Assembly (NCBI RefSeq): GCF_001546115.1
Contig: NZ_KQ955211.1
Coordinates: 1 to 64,000, forward strand
Direction of reading: 5' to 3'
Origin: Paracoccus aminovorans
GTDB taxonomy: Bacteria > Pseudomonadota > Alphaproteobacteria > Rhodobacterales > Rhodobacteraceae
Length of the DNA: 64,000 nucleotides
Part shown: piece after piece, positions 35,330-42,783 of the stretch
How positions within the stretch are numbered: position 1 is the first letter of the stretch
Layout of the letters: each line of letters starts with the position of its first letter
Translations under genes and position numbers: made by a program
The notes under the pieces: generated by a model
The model's input: only the letters and a program-made list of their open reading frames with translations
What the model was told of the DNA's origin: nothing
The model's database searches: none

Positions 35330-36013
35330 TCAGTAGGCGCCAGCGTGGTCGACGTGGAAGTTGTAGAGTTTGCGGGCCGAGCCGTAGCGCTTGAACTCGG
35401 ACGGGTCCGCGTCGGCGCCGGCCCGTTCCAGCAGGTCCTTCAGGATCTCGACATGCTCGGGCCGCATCTCCTTCTCGATGCAGTCGGCGCCCAGCGACTT
35501 GACCTTGCCGCGCACGAACAGCCGCGCTTCGTAAAGCGAGTCGCCAAGCGCGTCGCCGGCATCGCCCAGCACCACCAGGTTGCCGGACTGCGCCATGAAG
35601 GCCGACATGTGGCCGATGTTGCCATGCACCACGATGTCGATGCCCTTCATCGAGATGCCGCAGCGCGACGAGGCATTGCCCTTGATGACCAGCAACCCGC
35701 CCTGGCCGGTGGCGCCGGCATATTGGCTGGCGTCGCCGTCGATGATGACGGTGCCCGACATCATGTTCTCGGCCACGCCCGGCCCGGCCGAGCCGGTGAC
35801 CTTGATCGTCGCCTGCTGGTTCATGCCGGCGCAGTAATAGCCGGTCGAGCCCTTTACGGTGACCTCGATCGGCGCATCCAGGCCCACGGCGATGGCATGG
35901 CCACCCTTGGGATTCTCGATCACCCATTCGGTCTGGTTGGTCTGTTCGGCCTGCGCTTGCAGGGCCTGGTTCAGTTCGCGCAGCGGCGTTTTGGCAAGGT
36001 CGATAGTCTGCAT
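35330..36013 (-). CDS. mgsB: N-methylglutamate synthase subunit B (GXGXG domain)
   Basis: The 227-residue protein matches the C-terminal right-handed beta-helix (GXGXG) domain of glutamate synthase and formyl-methanofuran dehydrogenase subunit C. The repeat pattern is visible as GPGVAENMMSGTVIIDGDAS, ATGQGGLLVIKGNAS and QSGNLVVLGDAGD. It has a structural role in the MgsABC complex. It starts one base after mgsA and ends just before mgsC, so the three subunits are translated together. Confidence 0.91.
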   Translation of the reverse strand: MQTIDLAKTPLRELNQALQAQAEQTNQTEWVIENPKGGHAIAVGLDAPIEVTVKGSTGYYCAGMNQQATIKVTGSAGPGVAENMMSGTVIIDGDASQYAGATGQGGLLVIKGNASSRCGISMKGIDIVVHGNIGHMSAFMAQSGNLVVLGDAGDALGDSLYEARLFVRGKVKSLGADCIEKEMRPEHVEILKDLLERAGADADPSEFKRYGSARKLYNFHVDHAGAY

Positions 36014-36014
36014 G

Positions 36015-36902
36015 TCAGCGTTCCCAGAAATAGACGGTGGCAGGCTCGGGCTCCCAGACGCGGGCGGTTTCGATGCCCGGCAGGTTGGCCAATGCGCGGT
36101 ATTCGCTGCCAAAGGCGACGTAATCGTCGGTTTCGGCCATGACGGCGGGCTTGCAGGCGATCGGGTCGCGCACGACGCCGAAGCCGTTCTTGGTGCCGAC
36201 GACGAAGGTGAAGAACCCGTCCAGGTCGTCCAGCGTGCCCTCCAGCGCCTCGCCCAGGTTGGCGCCTTCGGCCAGCCGCGACGAGATATAGCAGGCGGCG
36301 ACCTCGGTGTCGTTCTGGGTCTGCGGCTTGAAGCCCTTCTCGGTCAGGATGCGGCGCATCTGGTTGTGGTTCGAGAGCGAGCCGTTATGCACCAGGCACT
36401 GGTCGTCGCCGGTCGAGAACGGGTGCGCCCCCAGCGTGGTCACGGCGCTTTCGGTCGCCATGCGGGTGTGGCCGATGCCGTGGCTGCCGGCCATGTCGCG
36501 CAGGTGGAAACGCTCGGCCACGTCCTTGGGTAGGCCGACTTCCTTGTAGATCTCCATCGAATGGCCGGCGCCCATGACGCGGATGCCCTTCTCGGCCATG
36601 AAGGCGCGGGCCTGGGCCTCGGTGCCCTCGGGCAGGGTCAGCACGGCGTGGGTATCGATAACGCGCATCGTCACCGGCCCGTCCAGCGCCAGCGACAGCG
36701 CGGTGTCCAGCCCGTGGAAGGTTTCGTCGGGCGTGTCCGACTGCACGGTGATCTTCAGCTTGTTGCTGTCATCGCCATAGATCGCGATCCCGGCGCTGTC
36801 CGGGCCGCGGTCGGTCATGGTGATCAGCATATCGGTCAACAGGTCACCCAGCTTGGGGTGCAAGGCGTCGTTCTTGAGGAACAGGCCAACAATGCCGCAC
36901 AT
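36015..36902 (-). CDS. mgsA: N-methylglutamate synthase subunit A (class II amidotransferase domain)
   Basis: A 295-residue Ntn-type glutamine amidotransferase. I choose the ATG at 36900-36902 because it puts the catalytic cysteine at position 2 (MCGIVGLF) as required after Met removal, and GGAGAAG precedes it at a suitable distance; an earlier ATG would add six residues before it. Other family segments are GHTRMATESAVT and HNGSLSNHNQMRR. It would release methylamine from gamma-glutamylmethylamide for transfer within MgsABC. It is the first gene of the mgsABC-gmaS operon. Confidence 0.92.
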   Translation of the reverse strand: MCGIVGLFLKNDALHPKLGDLLTDMLITMTDRGPDSAGIAIYGDDSNKLKITVQSDTPDETFHGLDTALSLALDGPVTMRVIDTHAVLTLPEGTEAQARAFMAEKGIRVMGAGHSMEIYKEVGLPKDVAERFHLRDMAGSHGIGHTRMATESAVTTLGAHPFSTGDDQCLVHNGSLSNHNQMRRILTEKGFKPQTQNDTEVAACYISSRLAEGANLGEALEGTLDDLDGFFTFVVGTKNGFGVVRDPIACKPAVMAETDDYVAFGSEYRALANLPGIETARVWEPEPATVYFWER

Positions 36903-36963
36903 GTTTTTCTTCTCCATCATGTTCAGGGAAGGCTCTGAGAAAATTTATTCACCGGAATTCGTT

Positions 36964-37014
36964 TTTCTTCAAGAGAAACTTTCTCTCAGGGAGAAATGCT
37001 TTCCTGCGGGGAAT
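36964..37014. promoter_or_regulatory. Three tandem operator-like palindromes upstream of mgsA
   Basis: TTTCTTCAAGAGAAA (36964-36978), TTTCTCTCAGGGAGAAA (36980-36996) and TTTCCTGCGGGGAAT (37000-37014) lie 62-112 bases before the mgsA start, with centres 17 and 19 bases apart. They resemble degenerate versions of the 17-bp motif before the XRE-cupin gene and mgdA. Confidence 0.4.
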
Positions 37015-37250
37015 TACAGCCGAAAAAATCAGCAGAATCCAGCGTTTTTCCCAAGCATCCGGCCGCGACCGGCGACAGGCCCTGCCGAGCTTCGGCGGCG
37101 GGCTCTGCGATTTTCCGCCGTTCCGAAGCCGAGCACTGAGTCGCTGCATCGCAGCAGCGATTCATGTGCATATGCCGCATTCTGTCGCAGCCTGCGCAGG
37201 CGTCTGCCTCGGCGCGCGGTTTTCGCGCTCCGGCGGCGGCGGTTCTGAAT

Positions 37251-37266
37251 TTTACCACTTGATAAA
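37251..37266. promoter_or_regulatory. RutR-like box upstream of preT
   Basis: TTTACCACTTGATAAA matches the known RutR consensus TTGACCAnnTGGTCAA at 11 of 14 defined positions. It lies 52-67 bases before the preT start, and two RutR-family genes lie 3 kb downstream. Confidence 0.45.
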
Positions 37267-37317
37267 AAATCAGCCTGTGAGACGCTCGCAGGCAATAACA
37301 AGCCAGGGAGGTCCATC

Positions 37318-38655
37318 GTGACCAACAGCCAGTTCACGCCGGGGGTGGTGCCCGGCCGGCTGTCGCATGACAGCTATTGCACCAATTTCAGCGACGTGGC
37401 GCCGCCGCTGGATGCGCATCAGGCCCGGGTGGAATCGGACCGCTGCTATTTCTGCCACGACGCGCCCTGCACCGAGGCCTGCCCGACCTCGATCGACATC
37501 CCGCTGTTCATCCGCCAGATCGCGACCGGCACGCCCGAGGCGGCGGCGCTGACCATCCTGTCGCAGAACATCCTGGGCGGCATGTGCGCCCGCGTCTGCC
37601 CGACCGAGAACCTGTGCGAAGGCTCCTGCGTGCGTCAGACCGCCGAGGGCAAGCCGGTCGAGATCGGCGCGCTGCAACGCCACGCTACCGACACGATCAT
37701 GGCGCGGCAAAGCCACCCCTTCCTGCGCGCCGCCGCGACCGGCAGGACGGTCGCCGTGGTCGGCGCCGGGCCCGCGGGCCTGGCCTGCGCGCACCGGCTG
37801 GCGATGCACGGCCATGACGTGGTGCTGCATGAGGCGCGGGCCAAGCCCGGCGGGTTGAACGAATACGGCATCGCCTCCTACAAGGCGGTGGACGGCTTCG
37901 CCGCGCGCGAGGTGGCCTGGCTGATGCAGATCGGCGGCATCCGCCTGATCGACGACTGGCAGCTGGGCCGCGACGGCGTGCTTGCGGATCTGGTCGGCGA
38001 TTACGACGCGGTCTTCCTGGGCATGGGGCTGTCCGGCGTCAACGCCCTGCGCCTTGAGGGCGAGGACAAGCGCGGCGTCGAGCCCGCGACCGGCTTCATC
38101 GCCGAACTGCGCCAGGCGCGCGACCTCGCGGCGCTGCCCATCGGCCGCGACGTGGTGGTGATCGGCGGCGGCATGACCGCGGTCGATGCCGCGGTGCAGG
38201 CGCGGCTGTTGGGGGCGCTGAACGTCTCGATCGTCTATCGCCGCGCCCGGGCCGAGATGCCGGCCTCGGCCCATGAACAAGAGCACGCCTTGGCCAATGG
38301 CGTGCGCATCATCGAGAACGCCGCCCCGGTGGCGATCCATGGCAATGGCGCGGTGCGCGAGGTCGAATTCGCCTATACCCGCCGCGGCGCGCTGGGGTTG
38401 GAGCTGACCGACCAGACCTTCCGCCTGCCGGCCGACCAGGTATTCAAGGCCATCGGCCAGACCCTCGGCCCGATGCCGGCCGAGATCGCGCTGGAATCCG
38501 GCAAGATCCGCACCGATGCCCTGGGCCGCACCTCGGCCGCCGGGGTCTGGGCCGGCGGCGACTGCGCGCTCGGCGGCGACGACCTGACCGTGACGGCGGT
38601 GGCCCAGGGCCGCGACGCCGCCGAGGACATCCACAATTTCCTGATGGGGGCCTGA
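37318..38655 (+). CDS. preT: NAD-dependent dihydropyrimidine dehydrogenase subunit PreT
   Basis: The 445-residue protein resembles the small subunit of glutamate synthase. An N-terminal double cluster domain has cysteines in CYFCHDAPCTEACP and CARVCPTENLCEGSC, followed by FAD-binding VAVVGAGPAGLACAHRLA near residue 143 and NAD-binding VVVIGGGMTAVDAAVQA near 280. With PreA it would reduce uracil or thymine to the dihydro form. It starts with GTG after AGGGAGG. preA follows three bases later. Confidence 0.92.
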   Translation: MTNSQFTPGVVPGRLSHDSYCTNFSDVAPPLDAHQARVESDRCYFCHDAPCTEACPTSIDIPLFIRQIATGTPEAAALTILSQNILGGMCARVCPTENLCEGSCVRQTAEGKPVEIGALQRHATDTIMARQSHPFLRAAATGRTVAVVGAGPAGLACAHRLAMHGHDVVLHEARAKPGGLNEYGIASYKAVDGFAAREVAWLMQIGGIRLIDDWQLGRDGVLADLVGDYDAVFLGMGLSGVNALRLEGEDKRGVEPATGFIAELRQARDLAALPIGRDVVVIGGGMTAVDAAVQARLLGALNVSIVYRRARAEMPASAHEQEHALANGVRIIENAAPVAIHGNGAVREVEFAYTRRGALGLELTDQTFRLPADQVFKAIGQTLGPMPAEIALESGKIRTDALGRTSAAGVWAGGDCALGGDDLTVTAVAQGRDAAEDIHNFLMGA

Positions 38656-38658
38656 GCC

Positions 38659-39957
38659 ATGGCGAATCTCGCGACCGACTTCATCGGCATCAAGTCGCCG
38701 AACCCGTTCTGGCTGGCCTCGGCCCCGCCCACGGACAAGGAATACAACGTCCGCCGCGCCTATGAGGCCGGCTGGGGCGGCGTGGTCTGGAAGACGCTCG
38801 GCGCCGAAGGCCCGCCGATCGTCAACGTGAACGGCCCGCGCTACGGCGTCATCCACGGCCCCGACCGCCGCGTCATGGGGCTGAACAACATCGAGCTGAT
38901 CACCGACCGCCCGCTGGAGGTGAACCTGCGCGAGATCAAGTCGGTCAAGCGCGACTATCCCGACCGCGCGCTGGTCATCAGCCTGATGGTGCCCTGCGAC
39001 GAGGAAAGCTGGAAGGACATCCTGCACCGGATCGAGGACACCGGCGCCGATGGGGTCGAGCTGAACTTCGGCTGCCCGCATGGCATGGCCGAACGCGGCA
39101 TGGGTTCGGCCGTGGGCCAGGTGCCGGAATACATCGAGATGGTGACGCGCTGGGTCAAGACCCACTCCCGCATGCCCTGCATCGTCAAGCTGACTCCGAA
39201 CATCACCGATGTCCGCAAGCCCGCCGAGGCGGCGAAGCGCGGCGGCGCCGACGCGGTCAGCCTGATCAACACCATCAACTCGATCACCTCGGTCAACCTC
39301 GACGCTTTCTGCCCCGAGCCGATGATCGACGGCATGGGCACGCATGGCGGCTATTGCGGCCCGGCGGTCAAGCCCATCGCGCTGAACATGGTGGCGGAAA
39401 TCGCCCGCAGCCCGGCCACCCGGGGCCTGCCGATCTCGGGCATCGGCGGCGTCACCACCTGGCGCGACGCGGCCGAGTTCATGGCGCTTGGCGCCGGCTC
39501 GGTCCAGGTCTGCACCGCGGCCATGACCTATGGCTTCAAGGTGGTGCAGGAGATGATCTCGGGCCTGTCGGATTACATGGACCACAAGGGCTTCACCTCG
39601 GTCGCGGATCTGGTCGGCCGCGCGGTCCCCAAGGTCACCGACTGGCAATACCTGAACCTGAACTACACCACCAAGGCGGTGATCGATCAGGGCGCCTGCA
39701 TCAAATGCGGCCGCTGCTTCGCCGCCTGCGAGGACACCTCGCACCAGGCCATCGGCGTCGAGCCCGGCCGCACCTATGTCGTCAAGGACGAGGAATGCGT
39801 CGCCTGCAACCTCTGCATCGATGTCTGCCCGGTCGATTGCATCACCATGAAGGAATTGCCGCAGGGCGACATCGACCCGCGCACCGGCCGCCCGGTCGCG
39901 AGCTATGCTAACTGGACCACGCATCCCAACAACCCGATGAGCCGCGCCGCCGAATGA
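38659..39957 (+). CDS. preA: NAD-dependent dihydropyrimidine dehydrogenase subunit PreA
   Basis: A 432-residue dihydroorotate-dehydrogenase-like FMN barrel with a C-terminal ferredoxin domain. The active-site region is VELNFGCPHGMAERGMGSAV near residue 133. Two 4Fe-4S motifs are seen as CIKCGRCFAACED and CVACNLCIDVCPVDC near 350-395. It carries out the pyrimidine reduction, receiving electrons from PreT. It is followed by a palindromic repeat element. Confidence 0.94.
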   Translation: MANLATDFIGIKSPNPFWLASAPPTDKEYNVRRAYEAGWGGVVWKTLGAEGPPIVNVNGPRYGVIHGPDRRVMGLNNIELITDRPLEVNLREIKSVKRDYPDRALVISLMVPCDEESWKDILHRIEDTGADGVELNFGCPHGMAERGMGSAVGQVPEYIEMVTRWVKTHSRMPCIVKLTPNITDVRKPAEAAKRGGADAVSLINTINSITSVNLDAFCPEPMIDGMGTHGGYCGPAVKPIALNMVAEIARSPATRGLPISGIGGVTTWRDAAEFMALGAGSVQVCTAAMTYGFKVVQEMISGLSDYMDHKGFTSVADLVGRAVPKVTDWQYLNLNYTTKAVIDQGACIKCGRCFAACEDTSHQAIGVEPGRTYVVKDEECVACNLCIDVCPVDCITMKELPQGDIDPRTGRPVASYANWTTHPNNPMSRAAE

Positions 39958-39960
39958 TCG

Positions 39961-40046
39961 CCTTCTTTGCTCTGCAAATACCCCACGGGGGTCCGGGGGT
40001 GTGAAACCCCCGGTATCGAGCGGGTCCGGGGGTGTGAAACCCCCGG
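39961..40046. repeat. GC-rich palindromic intergenic element, copy 2, with a tandem hairpin
   Basis: It begins CCTTCTTTGCTCTGCAAATA followed by CCCC, then contains two exact 25-bp copies at 39989-40013 and 40022-40046, 33 bases apart. Each has the stem CCGGGGG/CCCCCGG with loop TGTGAAA. It lies between the convergent preA and rutR-like genes and is likely a bidirectional terminator. Confidence 0.65.
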
Positions 40047-40056
40047 CTGCCGCGCG

Positions 40057-40668
40057 TCAGACCCGCAGCAACCGCGCGAACAGCAGGTCCAGGAATGCGC
40101 CGGCCTCGTCGTAAGGGTCATGGCCGGGGCCGAGCACGGCGCGCACCTGCACCTCGAAATCGGCGTAATGCTGGGTCAGGGCCCAGATGGCGAAGATCAG
40201 GTGATGCGGATCGACCGGCGCCAGCCTTCCCGCCTCGCTCCAGGCGCGGATGACGCCGGCCTTTTCGTCGACCAGCGCCTTCAGCCCGGGCAGCGCCTCG
40301 GCCAGGCGCGGCGCGCCCTGCAGCATCTCATTGGCGAAAAGCCGGCTTTCGCGCGGCATGGCGCGGCTCATCTCCAGCTTGCGGCGGACATAGCGCAGGA
40401 TCTCGGCCTGCGGCGCGCCGGCCGGGTCCAGCTCGCGCAGCGGCGCCAGCCAGATATCCAGCAGGCCGGCCAGCAGCTCGGCATGGATCGCCTCCTTCGA
40501 GGCGAAGTAATACAGCAGGTTCGGCTTCGACAGCCCGGCCTCGGCGGCGATCTGGTCCAACGTCGCGCCGCGAAAACCCTGGGCGGAAAACACCTCCAGC
40601 GCGGCCTCCAGAATGGCCTTGCGGTTGCGGCGCTGGATGCGCGTCCGTGCCGGATTGCCGTCGTCCAA
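40057..40668 (-). CDS. rutR: RutR-family TetR regulator, paralogue 1
   Basis: A 203-residue TetR protein with helix-turn-helix GATLDQIAAEAGLSKPNLLY, then YFASKEAI, and a C-terminal domain with the RutR-type patterns LDIWLAPLRELD and LAPVDPHHLIFAIWALTQHY. RutR in E. coli binds uracil and controls pyrimidine degradation. The start codon is TTG (40666-40668), with AAAGGG upstream. It follows paralogue 2 after 15 bases, so they form an operon divergent from the amidohydrolase gene. Confidence 0.87.
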   Translation of the reverse strand: MDDGNPARTRIQRRNRKAILEAALEVFSAQGFRGATLDQIAAEAGLSKPNLLYYFASKEAIHAELLAGLLDIWLAPLRELDPAGAPQAEILRYVRRKLEMSRAMPRESRLFANEMLQGAPRLAEALPGLKALVDEKAGVIRAWSEAGRLAPVDPHHLIFAIWALTQHYADFEVQVRAVLGPGHDPYDEAGAFLDLLFARLLRV

Positions 40669-40683
40669 TGTCGCCCTTTCCCG

Positions 40684-41331
40684 TCAGACCGCCACGCCGA
40701 TGCCGCGCAGGATGACCCGTTTGACCGATTCCCGCGCCGCGCGCCAGTCCGCATCGCCCAGCGGCCCGCCGTTCAGCACCTCGATCTGGTGGCCGAAATC
40801 GGCGTAATGCTGCGTCGCGGCCCAGAGCATGTAAAGCAGGTGCTGCGGATCGGTCGGCGCCATCTTGCCGGCGTCGATCCAGCCCTGGATCACCGCGGCC
40901 CGCCCGGCGGTCCAGTCGCGCAGCGTGGTCTCCAGATAGTCCTGGATCACCGGCGCGCCATGCATCACCTCGCTGGCCCAGACCTTCGAGCCGTTCGGAT
41001 GCCGGCGCGAGATCTCCATCTTGGCGTCGATATAGGCAGCGATGCCCTCGGCGGGGCCGGGGGCGTCGTCCATGGCCCGCGCGGCTTCCAGCCAGATCTG
41101 GAAGATGCGCTCGACCACGCGGCGGTAAAGCTCTTCCTTGCTGGCGAAATAATAGTGCAGGTTGGCTTTCGGCAGGCCGGCAAGGCCCGCGATCAGCTGC
41201 ATGGTGGCGCCGCCGAAGCCGGCCTCGGCAAAGATCGTCTCGGCCGCGTTCAGGATCGCCTCCTCGGTGGCGCGGCGGTTTGCCTCGCGTCGCCCGATTC
41301 TTGGGCCTTCTGCATCGGAACTGGCACTCAT
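40684..41331 (-). CDS. RutR-family TetR regulator, paralogue 2
   Basis: A 215-residue TetR protein with helix-turn-helix ATMQLIAGLAGLPKANLHYY and the RutR-like C-terminal pattern FQIWLEAARAMDD and MAPTDPQHLLYMLWAATQHY. It differs from paralogue 1 through most of its ligand domain, so the two may recognise different pyrimidines or ring-opened products. The ATG is at 41329-41331. Two RutR-like boxes lie just upstream, between it and the amidohydrolase gene. Confidence 0.85.
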   Translation of the reverse strand: MSASSDAEGPRIGRREANRRATEEAILNAAETIFAEAGFGGATMQLIAGLAGLPKANLHYYFASKEELYRRVVERIFQIWLEAARAMDDAPGPAEGIAAYIDAKMEISRRHPNGSKVWASEVMHGAPVIQDYLETTLRDWTAGRAAVIQGWIDAGKMAPTDPQHLLYMLWAATQHYADFGHQIEVLNGGPLGDADWRAARESVKRVILRGIGVAV

Positions 41332-41356
41332 CCGGGCCTCTGCGGCTGAATTTTTG

Positions 41357-41406
41357 TTGACCGAATGGTCAGAACGTGGCCTCCTGCAATCTGACCATAC
41401 GGTCAG
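41357..41406. promoter_or_regulatory. Two RutR-like boxes
   Basis: TTGACCGAATGGTCAG (41357-41372) and CTGACCATACGGTCAG (41391-41406) match TTGACCAnnTGGTCAA at 12 and 11 of 14 defined positions, with centres 34 bases apart. They sit between divergent rutR-like and amidohydrolase genes, so they may control both directions. Confidence 0.65.
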
Positions 41407-41462
41407 AAAAGGATTCGTCGCAAGAGGGCCGAAGCCCCGAAGCCGACAGGGAGATCAAGGAC

Positions 41463-42713
41463 ATGCCAGCACCCGGAGAGAATCTCCGCATCGATTCCGC
41501 GCGGCTGTGGGACAGCCTGATGCAGATGGCCAGGATCGGTCCCGGCGTGGCCGGGGGCAACAATCGCCAGACCCTGACCGATGCCGATGCCGAGGGCCGC
41601 GCCCTGTTCCAGCGCTGGTGCGAGGAGGCGGGCCTGAGCCTGGGCGTGGACCGCATGGGCACCATGTTCGCCACCCGGCCGGGCGAGGACCCGGACGCGC
41701 TGCCGGTCTATGTCGGCTCGCATCTGGATACCCAGCCGACCGGCGGAAAATACGACGGCGTGCTGGGCGTGCTGGCCGGGCTGGAGCTGGTGCGGACGAT
41801 GAACGACCTCGGCATCCGCACCCGGCATCCGATCGTGGTGACGAACTGGACCAATGAGGAGGGCGCGCGCTTCGCGCCGGCCATGCTGGCCTCGGGCGTC
41901 TTCGCCGGGGTGCTGGACCTGGACTATGCCTATGCTCGCGAGGATCAGCAGGGCCTGCGCTTCGGCGACGAGTTGAAGCGCATCGGCTGGCTGGGCGAGG
42001 AAGAGGTCGGCGCCCGCAAGATGCACGCCTATTTCGAATATCACATCGAGCAGGGCCCGGTCCTGGAGGCCGAGCAGAAGACCATCGGCGTGGTGACGCA
42101 TTGCCAAGGGCTGTGGTGGCTGGAATTCACCCTGACCGGGCGCGAGGCGCATACCGGCTCGACGCCCATGGAGATGCGGGTGAATGCCGGGCTGGCCATG
42201 GCGCGAATTTTCGAGATGGTTCAAGAGGTTGCAATGGCCGCCCAGCCCGGCGCCGTGGGCGGTGTCGGGCAGGTGAAGTTCAGCCCGAATTCGCGCAACG
42301 TGCTGCCGGGAACGGTGGTGTTCACGGTCGACATCCGCAGCCCCGACCAGGCCAAGCTGGACGGGATGCGGGCCGTGATCGAGAGGCGCGCGCAGGAGAT
42401 TTGTGACGCGTCGTCAGTGGGTTGTTCGGTCGAGGCGGTGGGGCATTTCGACCCGGTGACCTTCGATCCGGTGCTGGTCGGGCGGGTGCGCGAGGCGGCC
42501 GAGCGGCTGGGGTTGGATCATTGCGACATCATCTCGGGTGCGGGGCATGATGCCTGCTGGGCGGCGAAGGTGGCGCCGGCCACCATGGTCATGTGTCCCT
42601 GCGTGGGTGGGCTCTCGCATAACGAGGCCGAGGAGATCAGCCCGGAATGGGCCGCGGCCGGGGCCGACGTGCTGCTGCATGCGGTGCTGGAGACGGCCGA
42701 GGTGGTCGCGTGA
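41463..42713 (+). CDS. N-carbamoyl-beta-alanine amidohydrolase-type enzyme (M20/M28 family)
   Basis: The 416-residue metallo-amidohydrolase belongs to the hydantoinase/carbamoylase family (AmaB/HyuC/PydC/AllC). Metal ligands are visible in GSHLDTQPTGGKYDGVLG near residue 83, WTNEEGARFAP near 125, YHIEQGPVLE near 190 and the last histidine in SGAGHDA. In a locus with PreTA and dihydropyrimidinase it should hydrolyse N-carbamoyl-beta-alanine to beta-alanine, ammonia and CO2. Allantoate or ureidoglycolate hydrolase is the alternative. The ATG at 41463 has GGGAG nine bases before it; the longer frame overlaps the RutR-like boxes. Confidence 0.87.
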   Translation: MPAPGENLRIDSARLWDSLMQMARIGPGVAGGNNRQTLTDADAEGRALFQRWCEEAGLSLGVDRMGTMFATRPGEDPDALPVYVGSHLDTQPTGGKYDGVLGVLAGLELVRTMNDLGIRTRHPIVVTNWTNEEGARFAPAMLASGVFAGVLDLDYAYAREDQQGLRFGDELKRIGWLGEEEVGARKMHAYFEYHIEQGPVLEAEQKTIGVVTHCQGLWWLEFTLTGREAHTGSTPMEMRVNAGLAMARIFEMVQEVAMAAQPGAVGGVGQVKFSPNSRNVLPGTVVFTVDIRSPDQAKLDGMRAVIERRAQEICDASSVGCSVEAVGHFDPVTFDPVLVGRVREAAERLGLDHCDIISGAGHDACWAAKVAPATMVMCPCVGGLSHNEAEEISPEWAAAGADVLLHAVLETAEVVA

Positions 42714-42726
42714 TGGCGCGGCCGGG

Positions 42727-42775
42727 CCGGGGGCTCTGCCCCCGGACCCCCGGGGTATTTTCGCAACAAAGAAGG
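42727..42775. repeat. GC-rich palindromic intergenic element, copy 3 (inverted)
   Basis: CCGGGGGCTCTGCCCCCGG (42727-42745) forms a seven-base stem with a CTCTG loop. It is followed by ACCCCCGGGGT and ATTTTCGCAACAAAGAAGG, the reverse complement of the CTTCTTTG..AATACCCC core. It fills the 70-bp gap between the amidohydrolase and hydA and overlaps the hydA ribosome-site region. Confidence 0.6.
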
Positions 42776-42783
42776 GCTGAGGC

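Larger units (their letters stand above)
36903..37317. other. 415-bp divergent regulatory region between mgsA and preT
   Basis: No credible gene is visible. The left part (36903-37020) is AT-rich and carries the mgsA promoter with three operator-like repeats. The middle is GC-rich with a TCGCTGC/GCAGCGA hairpin at 37141-37147 and 37154-37160. The right end holds a RutR-like box and the AGGGAGG ribosome site of preT. It marks the border between the methylamine and pyrimidine loci. Confidence 0.6.

Noticed and set aside
37270..39924. 884-residue minus-strand frame opposite preT-preA
   Set aside because: The plus-strand genes have complete Fe-S, FAD and FMN motifs; this frame has none.
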